Origin: Prorocentrum cordatum
Taxonomy: Eukaryota; Sar; Dinophyceae; Prorocentrales; Prorocentraceae
Reading direction: 5' to 3'
DNA: 64,000 nt
Assembly (NCBI GenBank): GCA_963575745.1
Contig: CAUYUJ010019269.1
Span: 119,360-183,359 of the forward strand
The position numbers and the translations under genes are program-made. Shown here one piece after another: positions 47,275 through 58,484 of this stretch. The notes beneath the pieces are model-generated. The model ran no database searches and had not been told where the DNA came from. It saw only the letters and a program-made list of their open reading frames with translations. Every line of letters begins with the position of its first letter. The first letter of the stretch is position 1.

Positions 47275-47640
47275 AGGTCTGGCGGCTCTGGAAGATGCAT
47301 CGGGCGCCACGGCCTTCTCGGGGCGCTCCGGAACGCTCTGAGAGCGTCCAGAACTTAGTGGGCCCTGGAAACGACAGGGCCGTTTTTGTTACTGGTTCCG
47401 TTTTGCCGTTTTTTCGCCAATTCCGACGCCGTTTTTGTTACCGGTCCCGTCGCCGTTTTTTGACCGGTTCCGGCTCCGGTTCCAATCCTGGAGCTGTTTT
47501 TTTGCCGTTTCCGGTCGCCGTTTTCTTGCCGTTTCCATTTTCAAGGGGCATTTTTATGGAAACGGTGAAAAAACGGCCCTGCCGTTTCCGGGGCCCACAG
47601 AGGTCCAGAACGCTCTGGAACGGAAATGTCCTCGTCCTCT
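47275..47640. repeat. Family G repeat, split by family F copy 3
   Basis: GATGCATCGGGCGCCACGGC then GCTCCGGAACGCTCTGAGAG, resuming as GCTCTGGAACGGAAATG after the inserted element. Other copies: 5855-5945, 14200-14285 and 34775-34850; the last contains the perfect palindrome TCAGAGCGTTCC/GGAACGCTCTGA at 34815-34838. Confidence 0.75.
47355..47602 (+). mobile_element. TIR element family F, copy 3, nested in family G
   Basis: TTAGTGGGCCCTGGAAACGA at the left, GGGGCCCACAGAG at the right. TSD GTCCAGAAC at 47346-47354 and 47603-47611. It splits a family G repeat (47275-47640), so its insertion is later than that repeat. Confidence 0.9.
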
Positions 47641-49155
47641 AGCCCTGCCCGCCCGGGGCCCTCTCCGACGACAGGGGGGCCCCGCCGCCTTCGCAGCAGG
47701 CCTGCCCCACCGCCCTCTGAGCAGGCCTGTCCCCTCGCACCATCCCACCCCCGGCGCGCCCACTCGTGAGGGGCAGCGGCAGGGAGGAGGAGGAGGAGGA
47801 GGAGGAGGAGGAGGAGGAGGAGGAGGAGGAGGAGGAGGAGGAGGAGGAGGAGGAGGAGGAGGAGGAGGGGGACAGGCTCGGGGGGGAACGCATCGACCCC
47901 CTATCGCCAGTGCATCGCCGACAGGGGTCGACATGGGGGCCGACATGAGGGCTAGAAAATAGCACCTGGACCGAGGTGCCCGAATTCCAGTTGAGGTTCA
48001 AGCAGGCCAGATAGGTCTGTAGGTCTGGAGTGCTATAGTTACTAGCGCTCTCGGAGGTCAGGGACATCGACCCCGAATCGCCCATGAATCGCCGACAGGG
48101 GTCTGATAGAGCCACCCCCGCCCAGAAGCGCGCGGCGGCTTCGCAGTCAGGAGCCTACCGCAGATCCCTTGGTGAGGTATGGCCGACTCCAGGTCGATGT
48201 GTCCCCCCCTTAGCCAATCCCCCCAGATCGCTGCCCCTGACCTCGTTCTGCTTGCACCTGGCCAACGCCAGCCTTGCCACTGAATCGTGCGCTCGACTCG
48301 GGAAAGCGTTTTGTTGGTGTCTTTCCAATGAGGGTCTCCACCTGGGGGGGCGGGGTGGGGCCCAGGGTGACGGTGATGCTTGGGCTGGGTGGGGCACGTC
48401 GGGGCGGGGGTGCGCTGCAATCGGCATAGCGCGCGCGAACACCAACATGGGGGGTGTCCAAGTCCCAACACATAGGCACGATCGTTACCGCTACCAGGGT
48501 GGGGTGGGGGGGCGGGTAACGACCGCTGCGCGCCAGAGGATACAACATCAAGGGTCTCTTGCCTGACCGATGCCACACCTGCCACTGAATCGTGCGCCCT
48601 CCTTCGCATGCAGCGTGTGCCACTCTGGCTGTCGTGGCACCCAACACGCCAGCCAGCGAACACTGTCCAGCACAATTCTGCTCAACTGAGGGTCACGCCT
48701 TGCCCCGCAGTCCAAGATCCCGTGACGCTGCCGGCCTCCTTCTGATCGGCCTCCCCGCTGGGCCCCGTGGTCTTGATGAGGCCCCAGGCAGGGCCAGAAA
48801 GGTAATAGAGTGCGGGCGCTCGTGGCCACTGTGCCATGCCTCCAGGCCAGATCAGGTTTATCCTCCTGCGTAGTCTCTCGTGTGCGAGGCCACTCACGCT
48901 CGGATCGCACAAGGCCTCCGCCATTGCAGCAACCTCTGTTCTTTGTTCCTTCGTCGCTCATGTGAAGCCCCGGAAGGTAGATCGCAGCACTATGTCTGGG
49001 CCCTCTCGGGCCGAAGTGGGAGGGAAATGATCGGCACCCTTGAGCACACTCCGGCCTCCGAGCCGCAGCCCCTGATCTCAACAGAAGGGAAACCAAGCCT
49101 CAGATGGCCGCGGCCGGCCGCCTTCGCTGGCGGGCGTGTGCAAGGCGACGACGCT
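47640..49155. other. No gene recognised
   Basis: After the AGG tract, two related pieces ATCGCCAGTGCATCGCCGAC and ATCGCCCATGAATCGCCGAC (47908, 48078) and two copies of TGCCACTGAATCGTGCGC (48275, 48580). Frames on both strands are open but unconvincing. Confidence 0.5.
47785..47868. repeat. AGG microsatellite
   Basis: About 27 AGG units, nearly perfect. Confidence 0.95.
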
Positions 49156-49159
49156 ACAG

Positions 49160-49930
49160 TGCAGTGAGGAGGAGAAACAGAGGAGGAGAGAGAGGAGAAG
49201 GAGAAGGAGGAGGAGGAGGAGGTGGAGGAGGAGAAGGAGGAGCAGGAGGAGGAGGAGGGGGAGGAAAAGGAGGATGAGGAGATGAGGAGGAGGACGGGGG
49301 ATTAATTTTAATCATGGATAGGCCGGTACACTCAAACATAGACCGACTCTCCTCCTTCTCCCTCCACACGGAGTGAGGGATGCACACCCCTCTAGACAGC
49401 GCGCTCCTCGATCTTCATCTCCTCCTCCTCCTCCTCCTCCTCCTCTTCCTCCTCTTCCTCCGTCTCCTCCCCCTCTTTCTCCTCTTTCTCCTCTTTCCCC
49501 TCCTTCTGCACAGGGCGAGAGATGCACAGGCCTTTTAACATTGTCGTCCAAATCCTCCTCCTCCTCCTCCTCCTCCTCCTCCTCCTCCTCCTCCTCCTCC
49601 CCCCTCCCCCTCCTCCTCCCCCTCCCCCTACTCCTCGCATGCGAAGTCAGAAATGCACATGATTCATGCCACCGTTCTTCTCCTCCATCATCGCCGCCGC
49701 CTCTTCTCGCGTGGAGTCAGACATGGACATGCATATGACTTCTGACAGCATATTTCTCCATCTCATTACCTTCTTCCTCTACGTCCTCCTCCGGCTCAGA
49801 TGCACAGGATTGCTGACATCGTTGCCGTCTTCCTCGCGCACGGAGCCAGATATGCACAGGACTCCTCCTCCTCCTCCTCCTCCTCCTCCTCCTCCTCCCT
49901 CCTCCTCCTCCTCCTCCTCCTCCTCTTACT
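49160..49930. repeat. AGG/CCT tracts with ATGCACAGG spacers
   Basis: AGG 49165-49300; CCT 49420-49500, 49555-49640 and 49865-49925; separated by related spacers each with GATGCACA-like sequence (49380, 49523, 49650, 49725, 49800, 49853), an irregular roughly 100-bp higher-order repeat. Confidence 0.7.
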
Positions 49931-50771
49931 TCCCCGCGCCTTCTAGAGGCCCCAATATGGACAAACAACACTCAAAACATGGACCGTCCATCCTTCTTCT
50001 CCTGCTCATCATCCTCTTGCTCCTTCTCCACAACGTCTCGGTCCTCCTACTCGGCCCTCCGCGACCCACCCTCGTCCTGCCCCTCCTCGTCGTCCACTTC
50101 CTCCTCCTACTCCTCATTGTCCTCCCCGTCGTCGCTCGAAATGCTGTGCCTCTACGACACATCAGACGACGTGCTGGCCAGGCCAATTGCCTCGTCCTCG
50201 TGCTCGTGGTCATTCTGCTCGCTGTGTAATGCAACAAATGACGATCTCAAGCCTGTGACTGGGATAGCTGTTTTTTTGCAGGAGCTGTGGGAGAGCGTTC
50301 GGCGACCAAGTCGCCGTTTCTGATTGGTCTGAATCAGACGAGATTGTGTGTTTTTAAATTTCCTCTCCGTGCCTGTGAGCAACATCATGCCTGTGAGCAA
50401 CAAAGCGTGCCTATCGTCACCAGACCATGTGGGCGAACACCGCGCCATGCCTCTTGCGGAACCGACCCCCCCCCCCCCGCGTACGCTCGGTACCGTTACG
50501 GGGAGGGAGGCAGGACGAGGGGGCGACCCCCCATAACATACGTTGCAGGCTCACCGAATACAGCAAGCAGTGCCCGACGGCCCTGGCCATCCCACCTGCC
50601 GGCACGGGCGCGCAGGGCCGAGGAAGGGAGGGGAAAAGAAAGTACTGCATGCTGCGCCGCTCAACGTCGAGGAGCCCGCGCCGGACACGAGCGAAGCCAT
50701 GGGAACCCCGCCCGCCCAACCCTGCTTCTCCCTGTGACCCGGTGGCCGCCACTTCTCCTGCACTACTCTCC

Positions 50772-50929
50772 TTACCAGCCTCGAACGTATCCCTATCCCT
50801 AAGATTGACACGCCAAAAGGCGATGACAATCTTAGGGATTCGCCCTCAAAAAATAAGGGAATCCCTAAGATTGGCACCCTGATGAGGAGGTGCCCAGCAT
50901 AGGGATAGGGAGATGTTCCAGGCTGGTAA
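50772..50929. mobile_element. TIR element with TTACCAGCCT ends
   Basis: 30-bp arms TTACCAGCCTCGAACGTATC / TTACCAGCCTGGAACATCTC, both continuing CCTATCCCTA (4 mismatches). The inside holds a CCCTAAGATTG / CAATCTTAGGG hairpin. Confidence 0.8.
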
Positions 50930-51110
50930 CCTCCTGCGCCCCTGTGCGGTGTGCCCCCCCCCCGCCGCCGCCGGGCAAGCCCGTCCGACAGCGCCCCTCC
51001 GTCAGCCTCGCGGGCCGTAGCACTCCCACAGGCCTCATGGGAGGTGCTCCGGCCAAGCCTTCCTGCTAAACAGCTGGCAGACGCGGCGGTTCCCGTTGCA
51101 CGGAGCCTCG

Positions 51111-51222
51111 CCATCGCTCGGACGCCCATTCCCCGTGCATGTTCCAGTGTCATGCGTTTTCTCTCCGCAAGATGGTCATGGATGCTCCTCGATTGTCCTC
51201 GCCGAGAAAACACGTGAACGTT
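51111..51222. mobile_element. TIR element family C, copy 4 (right arm displaced)
   Basis: Left arm CCATCGCTCGGACGCCCATT and interior ATGGATGCTCCTCGATTGTC. The right arm is missing here; a matching arm GCACACGCCCGGGCGATGCC lies at about 51475-51494, suggesting an insertion or rearrangement. Confidence 0.55.
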
Positions 51223-51925
51223 TTCTTGTTCGGCGTTTCGGCATTAAGGGAAAAGGTGGGGGAGGGGGGGGTTCTGGCTCCAGACCTCTGCTGAGTGCGA
51301 CTGTTAGGGACAGTGCTCCCGTGGGGAATCCCATGTGCAGGCGGTGCCCCTGTGCCTACTCCAACTGCGTGAAACAGACGCCCAAAACAGCCAAGATCTA
51401 CATCAGGGGGTGGGAAAGGGGGTGCGAGGGCCCGCGCCGATCGGCAAGCCGATGAATCAGAAACCGATCACCATGCACACGCCCGGGCGATGCCAGGGAG
51501 CCTGTTCGGCGACTTCCCACACCAGACTGCCTGACGTTCTGGAGCGCACGGCCTGCCCTCACTTCAGTTCCTCCAGCAGCTCCCGCCCTCGAACCATGCC
51601 TCCTTCCACACAGCGCTGAGCATTCAAGAGATGGAGCGCTGCCTAGCAGGAAGCCCGAGCCGCCTCCGTGGCCGTCGGCGCTGCCGTCGCCAATGGCCTC
51701 GGCGCAGGAGGAGCACGCGTCCGGGCGCGGGGCAAGACACGCCCAGAAGGCGAGGCGGGCAGCAGGCCCAGGGGGCCCGATCTTCGGGGATTTGCACGGC
51801 GTCTGCAGCACACGTGCCTGTGATCTGGGCGCCTCGGGGGCCTCGTGGAGCTCAATGGCAAGACCACGACCGCCAAACCCTAGCTTCCACTACAGGAAAC
51901 AAAGGACTACAGAAACAGAAGGCCC

Positions 51926-52056
51926 GAGTGTCCGCGCGGATTTTCTGGAACGGCGCAAGACGCCCCTCCCTGGCGCGCGGAACGCGCCAGCGGCGGCGCT
52001 GGAGGCACCGCCAGGGCGGCCTGGCGCCGATCCGAGACATCCGCGCGGAGCGCCTG
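51926..52056. mobile_element. Foldback element family D, copy 2
   Basis: GTGTCCGCGCGGATTTTCTG at the left and CATCCGCGCGGAGCGC at the right, centre TGGCGCGCGGAACGCGCCAG. Confidence 0.75.
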
Positions 52057-52429
52057 GGAATGCCGTGCATGTCGTGGCCTACTCCTCGACACAAGCCCCG
52101 CCTTCACAGAGGGCGGGTGCACGGACACCGCCTGGCAGGGAGGTCGCTCCTCGGGGACCTCGGCAGTCGGTGGATGTGGTGATGCTCGGGCCTCGCCCGC
52201 CCTGGTCCCCGGAGATCGAGCCCCAGGGCGAGGGTGACGGGTAGGGCCCAACAGCCATGGCACCTAGAAGGACTGGCTCCACCAGGGCCGACGAATTGAG
52301 AGAGGCCTCACCAGGAAAAACACACACACACACACTGTGGGGGAAAAATCACACTGGGAAAAAAAAAAACACACACTGTGGGGAAAAAGCACACTGTGTG
52401 TGTTTTCCACTGTGTGTGTTTTTGTTCCT

Positions 52430-52430
52430 A

Positions 52431-52481
<51 letters not shown>

Positions 52482-52500
52482 GTGTGTGTGGCTGTGTGTG
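52430..52500. repeat. GT microsatellite
   Basis: (GT)n flanked by CACACTGTGGGGGAAAAA-like pieces (52320-52400). Confidence 0.95.
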
Positions 52501-52852
52501 TGATTTTGTTCCACCAGGGCCGACGACTGGAGAGAGGCCTCACCTGGAGCATCCTGCGCCTCCAGTGGCGGGCGGCGCATGGCCCACGAGACTGGGGCGT
52601 TGCTGGGCAGCACTACTTTATAGCGTAGGCGCATACAGAAGCCGTGCGAGGTGAAAGTGGGCAGATCGACACAGGCAATGGTCAGAACTTCTGCAGGGGT
52701 CTGTGGGGGACCCCGCAGGCCCCTGGAGGCCCCTGGCAGTCTCCGAACGCCGGCCAACGAGTCCAATACCTCGTCCTCGTTTCTCTGCTCGTGCTGTTCT
52801 TGTCATGCTCGCCTCTGGTGGAAGTGGAAGAAACAACGGCCTAAACGTAAAA

Positions 52853-52978
52853 TGTCCGAACTCCGCGCGGCCTCCTTGGATCGGCGCTGAACGCCCCCCC
52901 TGGCGCGCAGGGCGCGCAAGGGGCTGCGCCGGAGGCAGAGCCAGGGCCCGAATCCAGATCAGCACGGACCTCCGAAAG
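52853..52978. mobile_element. Foldback element family D, copy 3
   Basis: TCCGAACTCCGCGCGGCCTC at the left, CAGCACGGACCTCCGA at the right, centre CTGGCGCGCAGGGCGCGCA. More decayed. Confidence 0.6.
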
Positions 52979-52984
52979 CGTTTG

Positions 52985-54540
52985 CGCTGTCTCTTGTGTT
53001 TCCGAGGTGCATCCTGCTTCTCCAGCCGGAGATCGATCAAAGGAGGAGCCGTCGTACATTAGAGCGTCCATTATGCCCCCCCACAAGAGCTAACATGTGG
53101 CAGAGATCTGAATAACATGTTAAGCCAGTTGCCACGTTACGGAGCAGACCTCGGGCACAGGCGGAAGCATACGGCTCCCTCACGTCCTGACCAAGGCGTA
53201 CCCCCTTGAATTCCCGGTTCCCTGGGCCACACCCTCCAGCGGCGCCCTCGCACTCGGCCCCCCCAATGGTTTCGACTTCCTCGCCGAGGCCATCCCGGAC
53301 GCTCCAACGCCCCGCGGAACCTCCCCTCCAGGCTCAAGGGGAGTCATTTGCATGTGTAGCTACTCGCCTATCGCACAACATTGCAGTCAGCAGTATGTCA
53401 AATGTACACTTGCGGGCTTCATGCCTTAGCTACTTCAGTCAAGAGCTGTCCTGGAGAGGCCCCGGAGGCCGAAAGTTAGAAAGAGCCACTGACAAGAGGC
53501 GCGGGCTTGAGAGCGCCATACGCGTCGGGTGTGGGGGCGGGGCGAACCCGACCCCGTCTCGTCAGGGCCTCGTCATCGCCCTCGCCCTGGGCACCCCGCC
53601 CTCGCGCCCCTTGCGCCCCGCGCAGCGCGCGAGGCGGGGCCATCTTCGTGCCCCCACGGCCAGGAGGAGGGTGCCTCCTCCCCCCTGCGGACCAGCGGTG
53701 GGCACCACAGGCCACCAGCACCACCAGGACGGGTCGCGAGGAAGCAAGACCCTGGGAGGCCGACCTTGGGGGATGTTTTGGGCGGCGGGAGACCAGTGAA
53801 CACGACCAAGGACGGGCCGCAGAGGCAAGGACACAGCGGCACCCTGGATGAGGGCGCGCGTCCGTTACTGGGCGCCTTAGCCGCTGGACCTCACCCAACG
53901 TCCAGTGACCCTCCTGCACTCTCGATCCTTCGGCCTCTCTCCAGCTGCAGCTCCACCGATGTGCGGCGGCGCGAATCGGCGCTAAAGGACGCTGGTCGAA
54001 GCTAAATCGATGCTACATCGACGCTCATCGACGCAGGATCGGTACTATCTCATCGACTACCAAGCGGTAACCGACGCTGGTGCACTCCACGGGTGAGCCA
54101 GAACCTGCAGCATCCCTGGGGGATCCGCTAACTGGACGACACGATTGGGACCGTGAGGCTGAGAGGAGGAGGAAACGATCGGGGAGGAGGAGATCGGGGA
54201 GGATGAGGTCGAGGAGGATGAAGTTGACGAGAAGGACGAGGAGGAGAAGGAGGAGAAGGGGCGGAGCAGCCAGCAGATGGATAGTCGGAGGCGGGGCGAA
54301 GCAAGAGCCCTCCCAGACAGGGCAGGAGACTGCACGGCGGCCTCGTGAACGCGCACAGCGCGCAGCGATCTGCATCAGAGCCCGCAGGAACTACGCGGAC
54401 CCGACGATTGTAGTGTAGAGGGCAGAAAATCCACCCCCATAACGAGCACCCCGACGAGCGAAGGCCTTTAGTCAACGCGCCCAAGGGCGGCATCGAACAG
54501 GGCAGGGTCGTCCAGGAAACGCCCAGGGCCGTTTCGTGAA
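52985..54540. other. No gene recognised
   Basis: GC-rich with long open frames on both strands over 53500-53900, typical of GC bias. A GAGGAG tract lies at 54165-54270. Confidence 0.5.
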
Positions 54541-54548
54541 CGCCAAAT

Positions 54549-54711
54549 TGAAGGGGCCCCAAGACACACAAATAAATACACACAAGTAAAACTATTCCCC
54601 ATATGTTCTTGTATTTTCTGGGTTTCTGTCTTCCCCCCCACTGCCCATATGTTCCCATATTTTCTGGGGGATCGCTGATTAATTGTGTCTGTGTGCTTTT
54701 TCCCCTCCTGG
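54549..54711. mobile_element. Element family H, copy 3
   Basis: Starts TGAAGGGGCCCCAAGACACA, ends TGCTTTTTCCCCTCCTGG. Perfect 5-bp TSD CAAAT (54544-54548, 54712-54716). Confidence 0.9.
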
Positions 54712-54931
54712 CAAATGTCGGGGTCTGGGTGGTCTTCCCCCCCCCCCTTGAGATTACAGTTCTCGTCTCTGGCCAGCGGCGAGCGTTTGGCACGAGCTGC
54801 GCCCCCGTGGGTTTTGAGCCCCGGCGCGTGGCCTCCGCGCCTCGGCCGCCGTGCCGGCCGGTGCCGCGGGCAGCGGCACCGGAAGGCGCTCCCCCGGGTC
54901 GTGCACAGCTCCGCAGCCGCGCCCTCGCGGT

Positions 54932-55064
54932 CCTGGCCATCGCTCGGACGTTGATTCCCTGTGTTTACTTTGATTTCGTGCGTGTTTTCGTTGCTCGATG
55001 GTCCAGGATGGTCCTCGATGGTTCTCGCCGAGAAAAAAATGCACACGTCCGAGCGATGCCAAGG
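54932..55064. mobile_element. TIR element family C, copy 5
   Basis: CCTGGCCATCGCTCGGACGT at the left; on the other strand CCTTGGCATCGCTCGGACGT at the right. Interior GTCCAGGATGGTCCTCGATG. Confidence 0.8.
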
Positions 55065-55090
55065 GTCTGGACTCCAAGGGCAGGGGAACA

Positions 55091-55264
55091 CAAAGAGTGG
55101 CATAAACACAAGAACTCGGAGGTCCGCGCGGATTCCTCGGGTCGGTGCTGGACCCCCCTCCCTGGCGCGCGGAGCGCGCCAGGGGCGGCGCCGCCGGGGG
55201 AGCCCAGCGCCGATCCGAGAAATCCGAGCGGATCTCCGAGTTGTTATGTTTATGCCACTTTTTG
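55091..55264. mobile_element. Foldback element family D, copy 4 with long outer arms
   Basis: The outer 31 bp (CAAAGAGTGGCATAAACACA, continuing to AACTCGGAG) match the complement of the right end (CAAAAAGTGGCATAAACATA...) with four mismatches. Inside is the family D core GTCCGCGCGGATT... and CTGGCGCGCGGAGCGCGCCA. Confidence 0.85.
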
Positions 55265-55439
55265 TTGCCCGAAAGGGGGCGATCCTGCAAATGCGCGATC
55301 GCACGGGTGCGATCCGCGCGGGGCCTCCGCGACAGCAACGCTCCGCGTCCGCAGGGCCGCAGCCCGGGAGCCTCGCCCGCGAGGCCGCGGATGTGGGTGT
55401 GTCTTTCGCCCACGGTGCTCCGTCCGCAAATGGGGGCCT

Positions 55440-56340
55440 GCCAGGACGAGAACTCTCCTCGGGCAACTTGGCCTTGGCGTCGAGCGGCTCAGTCTTGGCA
55501 GCAAGCTCCGCATCGCCGCCGAGCACGTGCGCAGCCTTGCGCCCATCCTACAACAGGTCCACTAGGTCACCTGACTTCGCGCATCGTGCCCCACTATGTG
55601 CGACGCGCGATGATCTTCGCGCCATTGAGCCCTCGACACGCCACTTTGAAGGATGGCAGCCTCCTCGTTCAAGGCCGCGACGTGCAAAGCGTGAGTATCT
55701 TCGCGCTCCTTGGGGAGACCTGGGGTCAAAACGCACTTCATCAAGTGGTTGGTGGCCGCGGCAATGTCCGACATCTGTGTCGTGACCGCGGTGGAGGTCG
55801 AACATGCATGAATCTGAAAGCGAACGGGATTAGGGGGTCGGGCGCCACGGCGTGGTCTTGTCGTCTTCCACGAAACCCATATCCCTGCGCTTGTCCTCAC
55901 CCTCCGCACCCGAAAACGAGCCCTCGACGTCCGTCTTGCAAACGAGGCTTGGATTGATGTGCAAGAACATATCCGTGATCCTCCGACGGCTATTCCCATA
56001 TGTCTTCTCCGAGGCGGGCTTCGTTATCATTGTCTCGAGCTCGTCCGCCTCATGATCAATCCTTGGGGGGGGGCTGGACGTGCCGTACATGCATTATAGG
56101 CGGCGTCCGCATGTATCCACCTTTTGGCGAAGGGAAACGAGATGATGCTCTTGCCCCGCGCATGGCGGGCCGCCAACTGGAGTCCTTCGGAAGTGGATTG
56201 CAAGCGCATCTGTCAAGCTGCGAAGAGCGACACCTTGGAACTGAGTGGCAAGCGCCGCCATCACGCGCACCCGGGAACAGGATGCGTTCGAAACAACAAG
56301 CGGCGGAAACGAACGACAGGGCCTGCAGCCTTGAGCCAAC
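55440..56340 (-). pseudogene. Unidentified decayed coding region
   Basis: Protein-like runs follow one another on the minus strand in changing frames: VMAALATQFQGVALRSLTDA (about 56.3-56.2 kb); FPFAKRWIHADAAYNA; HEADELETMITKPASEKTYG then RRRITDMFLHINPSLVCKTD and GFVEDDKTTPWRPTP (56.06-55.85 kb); HACSTSTAVTTQMSDIAAAT then LPKEREDTHALHVAALNEEA (to about 55.6 kb); and GDLVDLL-stop-DGRKAAHVLGGDAELAAKTE (to about 55.44 kb). At least three frame changes and one stop break it. I do not recognise the family; a mobile-element origin is possible. Confidence 0.4.
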
Positions 56341-56394
56341 TCTGGCCACGGAGGGAGGGTGAGTTTGAGGAGGGACAGGATGATGACCCAGGAG

Positions 56395-57035
56395 GGGGAG
56401 GAGGAGGACGTTCAGGATGAGGATGAGAAGGAGGACGAGGAGGAGGAGGACGAGGAGGAGGGGGAGGAGGAGGAGGGGCAGGAGGATGAGGCGAAGGAGC
56501 GGGATAGGAGGAGGAGGAAAGGGAGGAGAAGGAGGATATTGAGGTTGAGGAGAGGGAAGAGGAGGAGGAGGGGGAGGACCTCGTCGCCTCGCGCTGCCGC
56601 GGCGGCGCCGCTGACGCCTCAGCCGTTGCCGCCGTCGGGGGGGGGCAGCCTCGAGGATCTGGAGCGACTTCGAGCCGGGTGCGGCGCACAGGTCGCACAC
56701 CTCCCAGGGTGTCTCGCTCGAGAGAGGCCCAGGCCGTGTGGGCGGATCGAACCATCGCGATCCCAACCAGTGTCCTCGTTTCCGCCCTCCCCTTGGCCCG
56801 TTTTCCGTCCTCCCCTCCTCTCCTCCCCCCCTCGTTTCCTCCCCTCCTCCTCCCCTCCCCTCCTCTCCTCCCCCCATTCCTCCCTCCCCTTCTCTCCTCC
56901 CCCTCCTCCTCCACTCCTCTCCTCCCCTCCTCTCCTCCCCTCGTTCTCCCCTTCTCCTCACCTCCGCTCCTCCCCCCTTCTCTCCTACCCTCCTCCCGCT
57001 CTCTTTCCCCCCCTTCTCTCCTCCCCTCTCGCGGC
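56395..57035. repeat. AGG tract and CCT tract around single-copy DNA
   Basis: AGG 56395-56580 and CCT/CTCC 56800-57035, facing each other across about 220 bp of GC-rich sequence. Long open frames on both strands are artefacts. Confidence 0.85.
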
Positions 57036-58285
57036 CGTGGGCCCGCCAGTGTGCGCCGCCAGCACGCAGGAGGTGTGCTGCCAGAAGTGGGCCAGGCCCA
57101 GTGCTGCCAAAGTGGGCCAGGCCAGAAGTGGGCCAGGCCAAGGCTGCCACGGAGACCCTGGAACCATAAGACTAATAATCACTATTATTAGTATTATTCG
57201 TACTAATCCTGTGAAGATAATAAACAAACGAACAAAACAAATAAGACGAGGAACAACAAACATCATAATACTTGCCATAACAATACATCAACATAAACAA
57301 TGACAATCATGATAAGAAGAAGAACCGTGCGTGCTCGTCAGGACGCAAGCCCTTCCCGCCACCCCACGCCTGTGCGGCCTGCCAGCCGCCCTCCGCCCCG
57401 CCGAGTCTGGGGAAGGTGCTCTCAGGTCCCTGCGCCGCCCAGGAGCTCGAGACCAAGGCTGGACCAAAACGGTGTGCCTCTTGTTCGTGCTGTCCTCGCG
57501 TTCCTTCGTTCCGTGTTCGTTCCGCCTCTGCCGCAAACGAAAGTCGAAACGAACACGGCCCACGGAATCGCCAAAAAACACTGTTCAGGTCGAGCCCTGC
57601 TCGAGGCACCGTGAGCACGCTCCCAACAACACTCGAACACATCAAAAACTACACTTAGCAAAACTCCACCCAGTTGCGGGGACCAGGGGGGGCAATCAAA
57701 ATTCGGTTAGGCGCGCTGGTCGGTCTGGGTGGACGGGCACCGCCTCGCGACCTACGACGGGGAGCGCTGGTCATGCGAAACACGTGGGGCGCCAAGCGTT
57801 GCAACTATCAGCATGTTTCACGGCGGGGCTAAGCGGCTGCTGCAACAGGAAATGATAACGCGAACTGCCGCTTCATCCGTGGAGGGGGGATCCAGCACAG
57901 AAAAGAATTCGAAGGCGTGGGGCGTCTGGCCAGGCATTTACTTACGGCACGCATAGAACCGATCGCGGCTACAAAACTTGGCGAGACACGGGGATGAGGT
58001 GGAAGTGGAAGGACATAATGAAAGAGGCTGCTATGGCACGGAGACACGAGACGAGGGAGGAGATCACGCCTGAGGCAAAGCGGCGCCCCAAAGCACAGAA
58101 AACGCTGGGGTCATCATGCTGGGGCAGAGGCGGGGAAGGGCAGCGGGCAGTGCGAGGCGGAAAAGGACAGCGGCCATGCAGGTGGTTTCGCTGAGCCTGA
58201 GGAAGTGGGAAGTCGGCGGGGAGCGGCCCTGGGGACGGGGCCTCGGATATGGGCAGCACGGGCAGCCGATGCTTCGCCAAAAGGG
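57036..58285. other. No gene recognised
   Basis: Short GTGGGCCAGGCC repeats (57085-57140), an AT-richer stretch 57165-57320, then unrecognised DNA. Confidence 0.5.
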
Positions 58286-58287
58286 GA

Positions 58288-58395
58288 CACGTACAGAACT
58301 ACACTTAGCGGCTGGGGCACGGTACACGTCGGGAGCGCGAGTTGCGCCCCCGACATGTACCCCGCCCCGCTGGCTAGGTGTAGTTATATGAGTGC
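58288..58395. mobile_element. TIR element with nested hairpin, ACTACACTTAGC type
   Basis: CACGTACAGAACTACACTTA then GGTACACGTCGG on the left; the right arm reads CATATAACTACACCTAGCCA then GGTACATGTCGG on the other strand. Confidence 0.7.
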
Positions 58396-58424
58396 TCTGT
58401 TTTGTGAGGATGTCCCTGGCGAAA

Positions 58425-58481
58425 CCAGCACGTACAGAACTACACCTAGCGCCTGGCTAAGTGTAGTTCTGAACGTGCTGG
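58425..58481. repeat. 57-bp hairpin of the same family
   Basis: Arms CCAGCACGTACAGAACTACA...CCTAG and the complement with two mismatches, loop of about 7 bp. Further partial copies at 57650-57680 and 58497-58550. Confidence 0.85.
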
Positions 58482-58484
58482 ATG

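Noticed and set aside
49666-50229. 187-codon frame with hydrophobic leucine runs as a membrane protein
   Set aside because: The hydrophobic runs are CTC/TCC repeats read as Leu; spacers repeat the same ATGCACAGG unit.
53206-53919. Long GC-rich frames on both strands at 53.2-53.9 kb
   Set aside because: Open on both strands with G/P/R-rich composition and no motif; expected from GC bias.
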